This document shows, in pieces, positions 8,577-17,884 of a stretch of 64,000 bases of DNA (position 1 is its first letter; every line of letters begins with the position of its first letter). The notes under the pieces are model-generated. The model was given only the letters and a program-made list of their open reading frames with translations, was not told where the DNA came from and searched no databases. A program made the translations under genes and the position numbers. The stretch is from Thalassobellus citreus (GTDB lineage Bacteria; Bacteroidota; Bacteroidia; Flavobacteriales; Flavobacteriaceae). Location: positions 248,001-312,000 of the forward strand of contig NZ_JBISCC010000125.1 of NCBI RefSeq assembly GCF_044385915.1. The letters are read 5' to 3'.

Positions 8577-10868
8577 TCACACCTTACCACTCAAAATATC
8601 GTGAACCAATTCTTTGGTGGGTGTTTGTCCGTTTATTTTAGCTCTAACGGCTTCAAAAGTCATTTTAAAATCACAACCCGATTTGTATTCCGTACATCCA
8701 TAAGCTGTTTTGCCTTTTATAACTGTACCTTTTTTGCATTTCGGACATGTTAATTCGTTAGGTTTCGCTTTCGTGGAAGTTTTCTTTGGCTCTAATTTGA
8801 GCTTAAACCCTTCATCAAAACGTAATAAACCTTCAACAGTACCTGCATCGGTCTTAAAACCTTTTAAATTAACTGTAGAACCTTTTTGAAGCAACCTAAC
8901 AAACTGTTTTTCTGATATTTTTTTACCTGAGAAACTAAAAGGCAACACAAAATCGCATCCCGATTTAAAAGCAGAACATCCATAAGCACTTTTCCCTTTC
9001 AAAAGCTGTCCTTTTTTACATTTCGGACAAATCTCTGATGAGATTCCTGCTTTCTTTTTCACTGTAGACTTAGCTTCTCTACTTTTAATAACATTTTCTT
9101 GCGAAATATTAGCGCGTTTAGTTTCACTACGAACTTCATAAACCAAAGCATCTACCATCCGTTTCATATTTTTAATAAACGCACCGGCACTAAACTCACC
9201 TTTTTCAATATCTTTTAATTGCTTTTCCCAAGACCCCGTTAATTCAGCCGATTTTAATAAATCATTTTGAATGGTATCAATTAATTGAATACCGGTAACC
9301 GTTGGTAATACTTGCTTTTTATTACGTTTAATATATTTTCTTCTAAAAAGAGTCTCTATAATATTTGCACGTGTAGATGGTCGTCCAATACCATTTTCCT
9401 TCATTAAATCTCGCAATTCTTCATCATCAACTTGCTTACCTGCCGTTTCCATAGCACGTAACAAAGTTGCTTCGGTAAATTGATTAGGCGGTTTTGTTTC
9501 CTTTTCTAAAAACGACGGTTCGTGAGGTCCTTTTTCTCCTTTTTCAAAAGTTGGTAAAATTCCCGACTCTCTTTCTTTAGCATTTCGGTTTTCAAAAACA
9601 ACACGCCATCCCTTTTCTAAAATCTCTTTTCCAGTAGTTTTAAACGACACCTCTGCTGCCGTACCAATAACCGTTGTATTTGCCACGGCACAATCATCAT
9701 AAAAAACAGCAATAAAACGTTTTACAATAATATCATACACCTGCTGCTGGTTGTATTGTAAGTTAATTTGAATCCCCGTTGGAATAATCGCGTGGTGATC
9801 GGTAACTTTTTTATCGTTAAAAACCCTAGTCGATTTTTTTATTTTCTTTCCTAAAAGCGGTTGTGTTAAAGCTCCATAGTTTGTTAACTTTTGAAGAATT
9901 CCTGCAACTTTTGGATATACATCGTTTGGTAAAAACGTAGTATCAACTCTAGGATAGGTTACTACTTTTTGCTCATACAACTTCTGAACAATCTTCAAAG
10001 TTTCATCTGCCGAAAATCCAAACTTCGTATTACAATACACCTGCAACCCTGTTAAATCGAATAACTTTGGCGCATATTCTTTCCCTTTCTTTTTGGTAAT
10101 AGATACTATTTCAAAATCGCTTTCTTTTACTTTATTCGCTAAAGCCTCACCATCTTCCTTCTTTAAAAAGCGTCCTTCTTCATAACTAAAAAGCGTCTCT
10201 CGATACAGCGTTTGTAATTCCCAATACGGTTGTGGTTTAAAATTTTCAATATCTTTAAAACGATTCACAACCATGGCCAAAGTAGGCGTTTGCACACGAC
10301 CAACAGATAATACTTGCTTATAACCACCATGTTTTACGGTGTATAAGCGTGTCGCATTCATACCTAATAACCAATCGCCAATAGCTCTTGAAAACCCTGC
10401 GTAGTATAAATTATCGTAATCTTCAGCAGGTTTTAATTTTTCAAAACCTTCTTTAATAGCTTCTGTGGTTAATGATGAAATCCATAAACGTTCTACCTTG
10501 CCTTTATAATTGGCTTCATTCATCACCCAACGCTGAATGAGTTCTCCTTCTTGACCCGCATCCCCACAGTTTATAACAAGCTCTGCTTTATCAAATAAAC
10601 TTTTTACAATGTTAAATTGCTTTTGTATCCCCGAATTCGATACCACTTTGGTTTCAAATTTCTCAGGCAACATAGGAAGATTATTTAAATCCCAGCTTTT
10701 CCAATGGGGTTTATAATCGTTGGGTTCTTTTAAAGTGCATAAATGCCCAAACGTATAAGTTACCGCATAACCATTACCTTCATAATAACCATCGCGCTTA
10801 GAATTCGCTCCTAAAACAGACGCAATTTCTCGGGCAACACTTGGCTTTTCGGCTATACAGACTTTCAC
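8577..10868 (-). CDS. topB: DNA topoisomerase III (type IA)
   Basis: The 763-residue enzyme opens with the TOPRIM domain (MKVCIAEKPSVAREIASVLG). Its acidic motif reads CGDAGQEGEL (101-110) instead of the commoner DPDREGE. The catalytic tyrosine is Y305 in VVTYPRVDTTFLP, with SVGRVQTPTLAMV (188-200) and the GIGRPSTRANIIETLFRR motif also present. Two C-terminal zinc-finger-like units (CPKCKKGQ...GC...GCDF and CPKCKKGT...GC...GCDF) follow from about residue 630. It relaxes and decatenates DNA through a transient single-strand break. It starts at an ATG at 10866-10868 and stands alone between rluE and a divergent PLP enzyme gene. Confidence 0.95.
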   Translation of the reverse strand: MKVCIAEKPSVAREIASVLGANSKRDGYYEGNGYAVTYTFGHLCTLKEPNDYKPHWKSWDLNNLPMLPEKFETKVVSNSGIQKQFNIVKSLFDKAELVINCGDAGQEGELIQRWVMNEANYKGKVERLWISSLTTEAIKEGFEKLKPAEDYDNLYYAGFSRAIGDWLLGMNATRLYTVKHGGYKQVLSVGRVQTPTLAMVVNRFKDIENFKPQPYWELQTLYRETLFSYEEGRFLKKEDGEALANKVKESDFEIVSITKKKGKEYAPKLFDLTGLQVYCNTKFGFSADETLKIVQKLYEQKVVTYPRVDTTFLPNDVYPKVAGILQKLTNYGALTQPLLGKKIKKSTRVFNDKKVTDHHAIIPTGIQINLQYNQQQVYDIIVKRFIAVFYDDCAVANTTVIGTAAEVSFKTTGKEILEKGWRVVFENRNAKERESGILPTFEKGEKGPHEPSFLEKETKPPNQFTEATLLRAMETAGKQVDDEELRDLMKENGIGRPSTRANIIETLFRRKYIKRNKKQVLPTVTGIQLIDTIQNDLLKSAELTGSWEKQLKDIEKGEFSAGAFIKNMKRMVDALVYEVRSETKRANISQENVIKSREAKSTVKKKAGISSEICPKCKKGQLLKGKSAYGCSAFKSGCDFVLPFSFSGKKISEKQFVRLLQKGSTVNLKGFKTDAGTVEGLLRFDEGFKLKLEPKKTSTKAKPNELTCPKCKKGTVIKGKTAYGCTEYKSGCDFKMTFEAVRAKINGQTPTKELVHDILSGKV

Positions 10869-11046
10869 TCGTTCTTATTTAATTTAGAACTTGCAAAATA
10901 GGAATTTTGATATAGCTTTTAAAAGGGAATTGTTAGGAGTTATTAACGAAATCATCTTTAATTTTAAATACAACTATTTCTAAGATTATATAACACAGAT
11001 TTAAATATTTTGTATTTTTCAATCCTTCTTAAAACATAATAAAACC

Positions 11047-12228
11047 ATGAGTAAACATATAGAAACTATTTTAAATCATGATAAAAGTGAAAACAATGAT
11101 TCATACGGAGCCGTTGTTCCTCCAATCTATCAAAATTCGCTCTTTACCTTTAAAAACTGGGATGCTATTAATGATGCTTTTGACGACAAATTAAATTCTT
11201 TCATTTACTCAAGAGGAAAAAACCCAACAGTTAAAATAGTTGAAGAAAAACTAGCAGCCATTTCCGGGGCTGAAAAAGCTCAACTATTCCCTTCTGGTAT
11301 GGCAGCAATTACAGCTGCTTTTTTGCACTTTTTAGACTTTGGAGACCATGTTATTTCTATTAAAAACATGTATGGTCCAGCCAATAATTTAATTAGCGAC
11401 TACTTAACAAAAAAAATGAAAATTGAAATATCTTATGTTACAGGTAATTCTGTTGATGATTTTAAAAATGCCATACAAAACAACACAAAACTGATTTATC
11501 TTGAAAGCCCTTCATCGGCAATCTTTTCTCTACAAGACATTCCTGCTATAACAGCACTAGCAAAAGCAAATAATATTAAAACAATAATTGACAATACTTG
11601 GGCAACACCATATTTCCAAAATACTATAGATATGGGGATTGATATAGAAATCCAATCAAGCACAAAATACCTTGGAGGGCATAGCGACCTTTTAGGAGGT
11701 GTACTCTGTGGAAAACAAATTGATATTGATTCTATTTCTAAAAATGAATACGAATTATTAGGTTCTAAAGTCGCACCTATGGAAGCTTGGTTATTACTTC
11801 GTAGTTTAAGAACCTTACCTATCAGATTAAAACAACATCAAGAAAACGCTTTATTAGTCGCTAACTTTTTAGAAGAAAACGATAAAATTGAAGTTGTAAA
11901 TTACCCTGGACTACCTAGTTTCCCCCAATATAATCTCGGTAAAAAATTAATGAAAGGCTATAGTGGACTCATGTCTTTTAAACTTAAAACTAACAATTTA
12001 AATGAAATTAAAAGCTTTATCAATGCCTTAACTAAATTTAAAATTGGTGTTAGCTGGGGTGGTCATGAAAGCCTTGTATATGCGCCAGCCATTTCGTATT
12101 TAAAAGAATTAAAACCAAGTCAATTTAAAAATTTAGGCATTTCATTAGGAGATATAAGAATTTCTGTTGGACTAGAACATGTAGAAGATTTAATTGAAGA
12201 TTTAAAACAAGCTTTAGAACATATTTAA
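11047..12228 (+). CDS. Cys/Met metabolism PLP-dependent enzyme (trans-sulfuration family)
   Basis: The 393-residue protein is a cystathionine gamma-synthase/gamma-lyase family enzyme. PLP is expected on K207 in QSSTKYLGGHSDLLGG. D182 in IDNTWATPYF binds the pyridine nitrogen. FPSGMAAITA (81-90) and YSRGKNPTV (54-62) are further family motifs. Members interconvert homoserine esters, cystathionine, homocysteine and cysteine or split methionine; the sequence alone does not settle which. It has no operon partner, since the next gene is convergent and ends 8 bp away. Confidence 0.88.
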   Translation: MSKHIETILNHDKSENNDSYGAVVPPIYQNSLFTFKNWDAINDAFDDKLNSFIYSRGKNPTVKIVEEKLAAISGAEKAQLFPSGMAAITAAFLHFLDFGDHVISIKNMYGPANNLISDYLTKKMKIEISYVTGNSVDDFKNAIQNNTKLIYLESPSSAIFSLQDIPAITALAKANNIKTIIDNTWATPYFQNTIDMGIDIEIQSSTKYLGGHSDLLGGVLCGKQIDIDSISKNEYELLGSKVAPMEAWLLLRSLRTLPIRLKQHQENALLVANFLEENDKIEVVNYPGLPSFPQYNLGKKLMKGYSGLMSFKLKTNNLNEIKSFINALTKFKIGVSWGGHESLVYAPAISYLKELKPSQFKNLGISLGDIRISVGLEHVEDLIEDLKQALEHI

Positions 12229-12236
12229 TTTAGAGA

Positions 12237-12809
12237 CTACTCAATTTCTACCCCATAACCTCCTAATAACCCAACAACACCGCCTAAAGAAAATTTAGCC
12301 CCCTTTAACCTATTTCGGTCTGGATGTATATTATAATTAATCGCTTTTCGAAAATCGGCTTTTTCTAAATTTGTATTATCAAAAGTAGCGCCTTGAAAAT
12401 CGCAGCCATCAAAAACACAACGACTTAAATCGGCTTCTGTAAATTCTACATTTTGAAGCTTCGAATTAATAATTCTTGTATTAGATAAAACTACCTGATA
12501 AAATGAAGCATGATTTAATTGGCAATCTTCAATATGTAAAGCAAAACCAAAAGGGTTGCAGTTTTCGAAATGCACACCTAAAATTTTACACCCTATAAAT
12601 TTCACATCTTGAAAAGAAGCGCCTGTAATGTTTGCTGAACTTAAATTACAATCTATAAACTCACACTCTAAGAATCGAATTTTAGATAAAAAGCCTTCAG
12701 AAAAGTTACAATTTTTAAAGGTGCAATATTCGTAATCTGCGTTTGGAAGTCGGTTTATAGAGAAATCTTTTTTATCGAAAATTTCATCTTCAATTAAGAG
12801 TATTGACAT
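12237..12809 (-). CDS. Pentapeptide-repeat protein, Qnr-like organisation
   Basis: The 190-residue protein is built almost wholly of A(D/N)LxX-type pentapeptides, for example ADYEYCTFKNCNF, CNLSSANITGASF, FTEADLSRCVF and TNLEKADF. These predict a right-handed quadrilateral beta helix. A short non-repeat tail (GGVVGLLGGYGVEIE) resembles the end of Qnr/MfpA-type DNA mimics that dimerise through the C-terminus. It is a little shorter than Qnr (about 218 residues). A gyrase-protecting role is possible, but many pentapeptide proteins have unknown roles. Confidence 0.8.
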   Translation of the reverse strand: MSILLIEDEIFDKKDFSINRLPNADYEYCTFKNCNFSEGFLSKIRFLECEFIDCNLSSANITGASFQDVKFIGCKILGVHFENCNPFGFALHIEDCQLNHASFYQVVLSNTRIINSKLQNVEFTEADLSRCVFDGCDFQGATFDNTNLEKADFRKAINYNIHPDRNRLKGAKFSLGGVVGLLGGYGVEIE

Positions 12810-12833
12810 ATTTTTTTAAACTTAAAAACGAAG

Positions 12834-13248
12834 TTAGTCTTTTTCAATAATACTCAGTGCCAAACGGATTTTAAAATAATCTATACTTTCGTTAAAATAT
12901 TCAAAATAGGGTCTTAATGCTTTTGGAGTTCCTAAAGCTTCTTTTGCTTTTCGCACCGCTTCCACATCGCTTTTAGAAACAAAATCGTATAAGTTTATTT
13001 TTTTCCGGTGCTATATAATTTGGCAATATGCGAATATATTGTTGTGGTATTTAATTTGCGTTCAAGCGCTATTTCTTCAATTGATAATCCTGATTTATAA
13101 AGCTTGTATGTAACGGTATAAGTATCTTCTTTTTTAGGCTTCTTAACTTTAGAACCCATAAAATTCATAATTTCAGCCATAAATTCATCACCATACACTT
13201 CTAATTTACGTTGCCCTACACCACTAATACTTAAAAAATCGTCATCAC
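12834..13248 (-). pseudogene. recQ: C-terminal part of RecQ, out of frame (HRDC end plus HTH_40-like tail)
   Basis: Translation downstream of the RecQ stop continues in another frame as LSDDDFLSISGVGQRKLEVY (HRDC end). It then gives a helix-turn-helix segment, open at 12995-13198, with YKLYKSGLSIEEIALERKLN and TTTIYSHIAKLYSTGKK. After a second frame change it gives INLYDFVSKSDVEAVRKAK up to RLALSIIEKD and a TAA at 12834-12836. Both breaks sit in short runs: four Cs at 13250-13253 where five are needed, and seven As near 13003 where eight are needed. Restoring both bases yields a full-length RecQ of about 713 residues. Confidence 0.8.
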
Positions 13249-14973
13249 TTAGGGGCGTTCGCGTTCAATTTCTTTTAAAGTCGCATCACTAAAAACTAAA
13301 TATGCTGGAATACCTTCTTCTAAAGCAATTTTATAGCGCAACTGACGGAGGCGTTCAAATAAATTATCGGTAACTGGTTTTGTTTTAGCTTTCGTTTTTG
13401 TGCGTTTTAATCTAGTCTTTCGTTCTTTAACAACAGGCTTAACTTCGGTAACAGCTACAGGTTTTGTTAATGCTACTTTTGCACCTTTAAACAATACATT
13501 ACTAGAAAACTCAGTAAGTTGTAGTGCATTATGTTTATTAAATGCGATTTCACAAAAGCCTTGATTTATAAGCTGAATAACAAAATGCTGCCAATGTTGC
13601 CATGAAATATCTTTACCAATACCAAACGTTGAAACCTCTTGATAGTCTTTTGATACAATAGTTGCATTTTGAGAACCTCGAAGCACATCAATAATAGTTC
13701 CCATGGCTTCTTGCTGCTTTAAATGATATACCGTCGATAAGATTTTTTGAGCAATAATAGTCCCATCGAAAAACTGAGGCGGGTTTTTACAAACATCACA
13801 GTTCCCACAATTTGAACCTAACAACTCACCAAAATAGCTTAACAAAATTTTTCGGCGGCAGGTTGTAGATTCTGCAAACTGTTTCATTCTGTCTAATTTC
13901 GCTATTTGAACTGCTTCATTAGAAGCGCCACTTGCAAAATTTTGTAGCTGAATAACATCGGCATAACTATGAAACAATAAAGCGTGCGACTTTAAGCCGT
14001 CTCGTCCCGCACGACCAATTTCTTGATAATAACCTTCAATATTTTTTGGCATATTATAATGCACCACCCAACGTACATTCGACTTATCTATCCCCATACC
14101 AAAGGCGACGGTTGCACAAACAATTTGGGTTTTATCATGTATAAACGATTCTTGAACTTTAGAGCGTTTATCAAAATTTAAACCTGCATGATACGCTTCG
14201 GCCGGAATACTATTAGCTTTTAATTTACTAGATAATTGCTCTGTGGTTTTTCGGCTTAAACAATAAATAATACCCGATTGATTTGGTCTTGCTTTTATAA
14301 ACTTAACAACTTGAGAAATCCTGTTATTTGCTGGACGTACTTCTAAGCCTATATTTTCTCTATCAAACGATGATATGAATATTTCAGCTCGCTCAATACG
14401 TAGTTGCTTTACAATATCCTGTCGGGTAGCCTTATCAGCTGTTGCCGTTAAAGCAATAAATGGAATGTTTGGAAGTGTGTTTTTTAAAAATCCTAGTTGT
14501 TGATAAGATGGTCTGAAATCATGCCCCCAAGACGAAATACAATGTGCTTCATCTATCGCTACACAACTTATATATTTTTCGGTTAAAATATTTTGTAGTG
14601 CTGCTAAACTTTCAGGAGCAACGTAAAGTAATTTTATTTCTGCTCGAATAACATTTTCTATAATAGCAAATTGCTCTTCGCTACTTTGACTACTGTTAAA
14701 ATAAGATGCAGGAATTCCATTAGCATTTAAGCCATCTACCTGATCTTTCATCAAGGCAATTAATGGTGAAATTACAATAGTTACACCTTTAAATGATAAT
14801 GCTGGAAGCTGAAAGCAAATAGATTTACCTCCACCCGTTGGCATAATAACCAAACAGTCTTTTTTGTTTAGAACAGCCTCAACAATATCTTGTTGATTCG
14901 TTCTAAAACTATCGTAACCAAAATAGTTTTTTAAGTTTAAAAACACTTGGTTTTTAACTGCTTTTTCTGGCAT
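13249..14973 (-). CDS. recQ: ATP-dependent DNA helicase RecQ, main part (frame ends early)
   Basis: The 574-codon frame contains the RecQ helicase core: motif 0 and Walker A (FGYDSFRTNQQDIVEAV, MPTGGGKSICFQLPA), the DEAH box (AIDEAHCISSWGHDFRPSY), TATADKATRQDI, motif V/VI (ATVAFGMGIDKSNVRWVVHY, QEIGRAGRDG), and the zinc-binding RQC cysteines (CRRKILLSYF, GNCDVC). A winged-helix region and the start of an HRDC domain follow. The frame then stops after EIERERP, although the missing C-terminus is encoded just downstream in other frames. RecQ unwinds 3'-overhang DNA in recombination and repair. Since each break is explained by one missing base in a run, the true gene may be complete. Confidence 0.93.
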   Translation of the reverse strand: MPEKAVKNQVFLNLKNYFGYDSFRTNQQDIVEAVLNKKDCLVIMPTGGGKSICFQLPALSFKGVTIVISPLIALMKDQVDGLNANGIPASYFNSSQSSEEQFAIIENVIRAEIKLLYVAPESLAALQNILTEKYISCVAIDEAHCISSWGHDFRPSYQQLGFLKNTLPNIPFIALTATADKATRQDIVKQLRIERAEIFISSFDRENIGLEVRPANNRISQVVKFIKARPNQSGIIYCLSRKTTEQLSSKLKANSIPAEAYHAGLNFDKRSKVQESFIHDKTQIVCATVAFGMGIDKSNVRWVVHYNMPKNIEGYYQEIGRAGRDGLKSHALLFHSYADVIQLQNFASGASNEAVQIAKLDRMKQFAESTTCRRKILLSYFGELLGSNCGNCDVCKNPPQFFDGTIIAQKILSTVYHLKQQEAMGTIIDVLRGSQNATIVSKDYQEVSTFGIGKDISWQHWQHFVIQLINQGFCEIAFNKHNALQLTEFSSNVLFKGAKVALTKPVAVTEVKPVVKERKTRLKRTKTKAKTKPVTDNLFERLRQLRYKIALEEGIPAYLVFSDATLKEIERERP

Positions 14974-15014
14974 TTATGGAAGTCTAAATAGTAAACATTA
15001 AAAAACAGTCTGTT

Positions 15015-15812
15015 TTACCATTTACGCTTTTTATTCAATTCTTCAAGTGCAGCTAGTTCTTTTTGAGGAATCACTTTTAAGAATGAAGGATGTTGTTCGA
15101 TGGCATACTCTATTTTTTTTACGATATCATCAGTAGATTCATTTTCGTAATCAATTTCTAAAGGAGCTTTTATTTCAAAAGATTGTAAAATATTTTTCTT
15201 CTTTATTCGTAAACCTTTTTTATCAAACGATCTTCTAAAACCATCAATAACAATAGGAACTACAACTGGCTTATAGCGTTTTATAATATGAGATGTCCCT
15301 TTTCTAATGGGTTTAAATGGTGTCGTGGTTCCTTGAGGAAATGTAATAACCCAACCATCGTCTAAAGCTTTTCCTATACTAGAAATATCGCTCATCTTTA
15401 CTTGTCTTTTAACATCTTGACCTTCTGATCTCCAAGTACGTTCGATACTAACAGATCCCATATAAGCCATGATTTTAGGTAACAAACCTGCTTTCATGGT
15501 TTCTTTGGCTGCAACGTAATATATATTTAGTTTCGGATTCCAGATATAACCTATATTTTTTATAGAATCTGTACGACCACTTAAACTTGCATTAAATACA
15601 TGAAACATAGATACCACATCGGCAAAATAGGTTTGATGATTTGATATAAAAAGCACGTTGGTATCTGGTAAATCTTTAATTATTTCAGAACCCTCTATTT
15701 GTAATTCATTAAAGCCTCTAAAACGCCTATGAGTTAGCACTCCAAAAATTCTAATGAGCCATTTTTTTAAAAATAATATATGCCCAAACGGATTTCGTTT
15801 AAATAATCCCAT
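15015..15812 (-). CDS. 1-acyl-sn-glycerol-3-phosphate acyltransferase-like protein (PlsC family)
   Basis: The 265-residue membrane-associated protein carries acyltransferase motif I as NHQTYFAD (58-65; catalytic His59 and Asp65). Motif III is FPQGTTTPFKPIRKGT at about 158-173, where family members usually read FPEGTR; the E-to-Q change is notable but seen in related flavobacterial proteins as far as I recall. It would transfer an acyl chain to a lysophospholipid or related acceptor at the inner membrane. It begins 51 bp after a Nudix hydrolase gene on the same strand, so the two may be cotranscribed. Confidence 0.85.
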   Translation of the reverse strand: MGLFKRNPFGHILFLKKWLIRIFGVLTHRRFRGFNELQIEGSEIIKDLPDTNVLFISNHQTYFADVVSMFHVFNASLSGRTDSIKNIGYIWNPKLNIYYVAAKETMKAGLLPKIMAYMGSVSIERTWRSEGQDVKRQVKMSDISSIGKALDDGWVITFPQGTTTPFKPIRKGTSHIIKRYKPVVVPIVIDGFRRSFDKKGLRIKKKNILQSFEIKAPLEIDYENESTDDIVKKIEYAIEQHPSFLKVIPQKELAALEELNKKRKW

Positions 15813-15863
15813 AAATCAAACGTCAAATTGGTTAGTTGCTGCAAATGTAACAAATCTTGTAAA

Positions 15864-16505
15864 CTAGAGTAATTGTTTTAACAAGTCTTTAATTTCGCTT
15901 AACATCATAGCTGTTGCACCCCAAACGATGTGTTCGTTCAATTTAAAAGCAGGTACCTCTGTTTCAACACTATAAGAGGTTTTCATTTTTTTAGAAACCA
16001 CATTATTATCATCTAAAAAATGATTTAAAGGAACTTCTATAATAGCCTCAACTTCATCTTCTTGCTTAATAAATAGCGGTTTTACCTTACATGATGCTAT
16101 AAAAGGGTACACATAAAAATTACTTGACGGAATATAAACTTGAGATAATTGTCGTACTACATCTATAGATTCAATAGGAACACCAACCTCTTCATAGGTT
16201 TCTCTAACTGCAGCTGCTTCCATAGAGACATCTTCATCTTCTAACTTACCGCCAGGAAAAGCAACTTGGGCAGAATGCACACCTTTATATGACTTCCTTA
16301 AAATTAAAACAAAATGTGTTTTATTCCTTTCATCTGGATAAAACAAAGCCAAAACACCTGCTTTTTTCGCATCTTTTATAGCTTCTTTTTGTTGCTTTAA
16401 AAGCGTCTGACGAAACGGAGGCACCATTTTAAAGTGAGATACTTCGGCTGGAAGCTGTATATTTTCTATTTTTGATAACGATTTTAAAAATTCATCAAAA
16501 TTCAT
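15864..16505 (-). CDS. Nudix hydrolase, CoA pyrophosphatase-like
   Basis: The 213-residue protein has a complete Nudix box at about residues 85-107 (GGKLEDEDVSMEAAAVRETY plus EEVGV). This is preceded by SAQVAFPGG, resembling the UPF0035/NudL motif that precedes the box in CoA pyrophosphatases. The expected reaction is splitting CoA or acyl-CoA into phosphopantetheine and adenosine 3',5'-bisphosphate. The start ATG lies only 4 bp from the start codon of the divergent cyclophilin gene, so each promoter must lie inside the other gene's coding region or the transcripts overlap. Confidence 0.88.
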   Translation of the reverse strand: MNFDEFLKSLSKIENIQLPAEVSHFKMVPPFRQTLLKQQKEAIKDAKKAGVLALFYPDERNKTHFVLILRKSYKGVHSAQVAFPGGKLEDEDVSMEAAAVRETYEEVGVPIESIDVVRQLSQVYIPSSNFYVYPFIASCKVKPLFIKQEDEVEAIIEVPLNHFLDDNNVVSKKMKTSYSVETEVPAFKLNEHIVWGATAMMLSEIKDLLKQLL

Positions 16506-16509
16506 TTAT

Positions 16510-17214
16510 ATGCGTATTGTATTGCTTTTGTGTTGTTTCTTTTTATTTCTGAATTGTGAAGATAAACATTCTAAGACTAAAAAAACGATTGAAACTACAG
16601 TAACAAAATCTGACAAAAAAGAAATCGTTAAAGATTCTACAAAAACCGAAGAAGAAACTTTCACTAAGTTGAATTCTAAAAGTGCTATGTTTTTTTTCCA
16701 AGAATACGACAAGCATCACAAAGAAAATAAGGTACGTATTACAACTGATTTTGGGTCTATTGATATTTTACTTTATAATGAAACAAAGTACCACCGTGCT
16801 AATTTTATTTTTCTAACAAAGCAAAAGTATTTTAATGATACCCAGTTTTACAGAGTTATTGACAACTTTATGGTACAAGCTGGAAATAGTGATGATAAAA
16901 AAACAGCTAGAAAACGTGGCAAAATTGGAAAATACTTATTACCAACGGATACAAAACGAGGTTTTAAACACGATAGAGGTGTGATATCGATGCCTAGTGG
17001 CGAAATTGACAATCCGCATAAATTGGCATCGCCTTTTGAGTTTTTTATTGTGCAACAAAAAGGAGGTTCGCACTTTTTAGATGGTGATTATACCATTTTT
17101 GGACGTGTTATTAAAGGCATGGATGTAATTGATAAAATTGCTGCTGTTAAAACCGATGAAGCTGATTGGCCTTTACAAAATATTTATATACGAAATGTTG
17201 AGATTATTGATTAG
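16510..17214 (+). CDS. Cyclophilin-type peptidyl-prolyl isomerase, lipoprotein
   Basis: A very short leader ends in a lipobox (FLFLNC, Cys16), so the protein is probably lipid-anchored. A lysine/glutamate-rich linker runs to about residue 70. The cyclophilin domain follows: VRITTDFGSIDILLYN, FYRVIDNFMVQAG, HDRGVISMP, FEFFIVQQKGG, and YTIFGRVIKGMDVIDKIA. It would catalyse cis-trans prolyl isomerisation of envelope proteins. Length is 234 residues. It is divergent from the Nudix gene with a 4-bp gap between start codons. Confidence 0.9.
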   Translation: MRIVLLLCCFFLFLNCEDKHSKTKKTIETTVTKSDKKEIVKDSTKTEEETFTKLNSKSAMFFFQEYDKHHKENKVRITTDFGSIDILLYNETKYHRANFIFLTKQKYFNDTQFYRVIDNFMVQAGNSDDKKTARKRGKIGKYLLPTDTKRGFKHDRGVISMPSGEIDNPHKLASPFEFFIVQQKGGSHFLDGDYTIFGRVIKGMDVIDKIAAVKTDEADWPLQNIYIRNVEIID

Positions 17215-17252
17215 AAGTTAGAAAAAATAGAATTTCAACTTAACGTTACTCT

Positions 17253-17867
17253 TTATTTTTGTTTTTCTTCTTTATAAATATTTGGTAAAGCTATTTTAAA
17301 CTTAACGGCTAATAAACGGGTTACCACCACTACAATACCAGAAATAACAAAAACGTAATTACTTTCTATGGGAAACTTAATCAGCACAAAATATGTAACC
17401 CCTCCCAAAATACAGGCAGTAGCATAAATTTCTTTTCTAAAAATTACGGGTATTTCGTTACATAAAACATCTCTAATTACACCTCCAAAACTTGCCGTTA
17501 TAGTCCCTAAAATAATACAAATAATAGGATCTAAATCGGCACTTATTCCTTTTTGAATACCAATTAAAGTGTAAAGCCCTATACCAATGGTATCAAACAA
17601 AAAAAGTGAGGTTCTTAAATAATTAATTTTACTTCTAAAAATAATAGCAAAAACTGCCGAAGTAATAATAACATAGGTAAAGGTAATGTCTTTCATCCAA
17701 CTTACTGGTGTATCTCCAATAAGTAAATCGCGTAAAGTGCCGCCTCCTACTGCTGTAACAAAGGCAATTATTAAAACACCAAATAAATCCATTCTTTTAT
17801 TGAAGGCTACTAAAACACCTGAAATGGCAAAGGCTATGGTTCCTAAAATATCTATTGTATAGAACAT
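17253..17867 (-). CDS. TRIC-family (UPF0126/YicG-like) membrane channel protein
   Basis: The 204-residue protein has about seven hydrophobic segments arranged as two homologous halves, each with a glycine motif followed by RD: AVGGGTLRDLLIGDTP and ASFGGVIRDVLCNEIP. This tandem glycine-rich pattern defines the bacterial TRIC homologues, which form trimeric cation channels. The natural ion and role here are unknown. A possible 40-codon small gene lies 17 bp upstream on the same strand. Confidence 0.9.
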   Translation of the reverse strand: MFYTIDILGTIAFAISGVLVAFNKRMDLFGVLIIAFVTAVGGGTLRDLLIGDTPVSWMKDITFTYVIITSAVFAIIFRSKINYLRTSLFLFDTIGIGLYTLIGIQKGISADLDPIICIILGTITASFGGVIRDVLCNEIPVIFRKEIYATACILGGVTYFVLIKFPIESNYVFVISGIVVVVTRLLAVKFKIALPNIYKEEKQK

Positions 17868-17884
17868 AGTTTTAAATACTCTTT

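Noticed and set aside
12237..12809. Calling the pentapeptide-repeat protein a quinolone-resistance gene (qnr)
   Set aside because: The repeat pattern and tail are Qnr-like, but length and sequence differ, and chromosomal pentapeptide proteins often have other roles.
16506..16712. Minus-strand frame opposite the cyclophilin gene start
   Set aside because: It is antisense to the signal peptide and linker of a well-supported gene and has no recognisable features.
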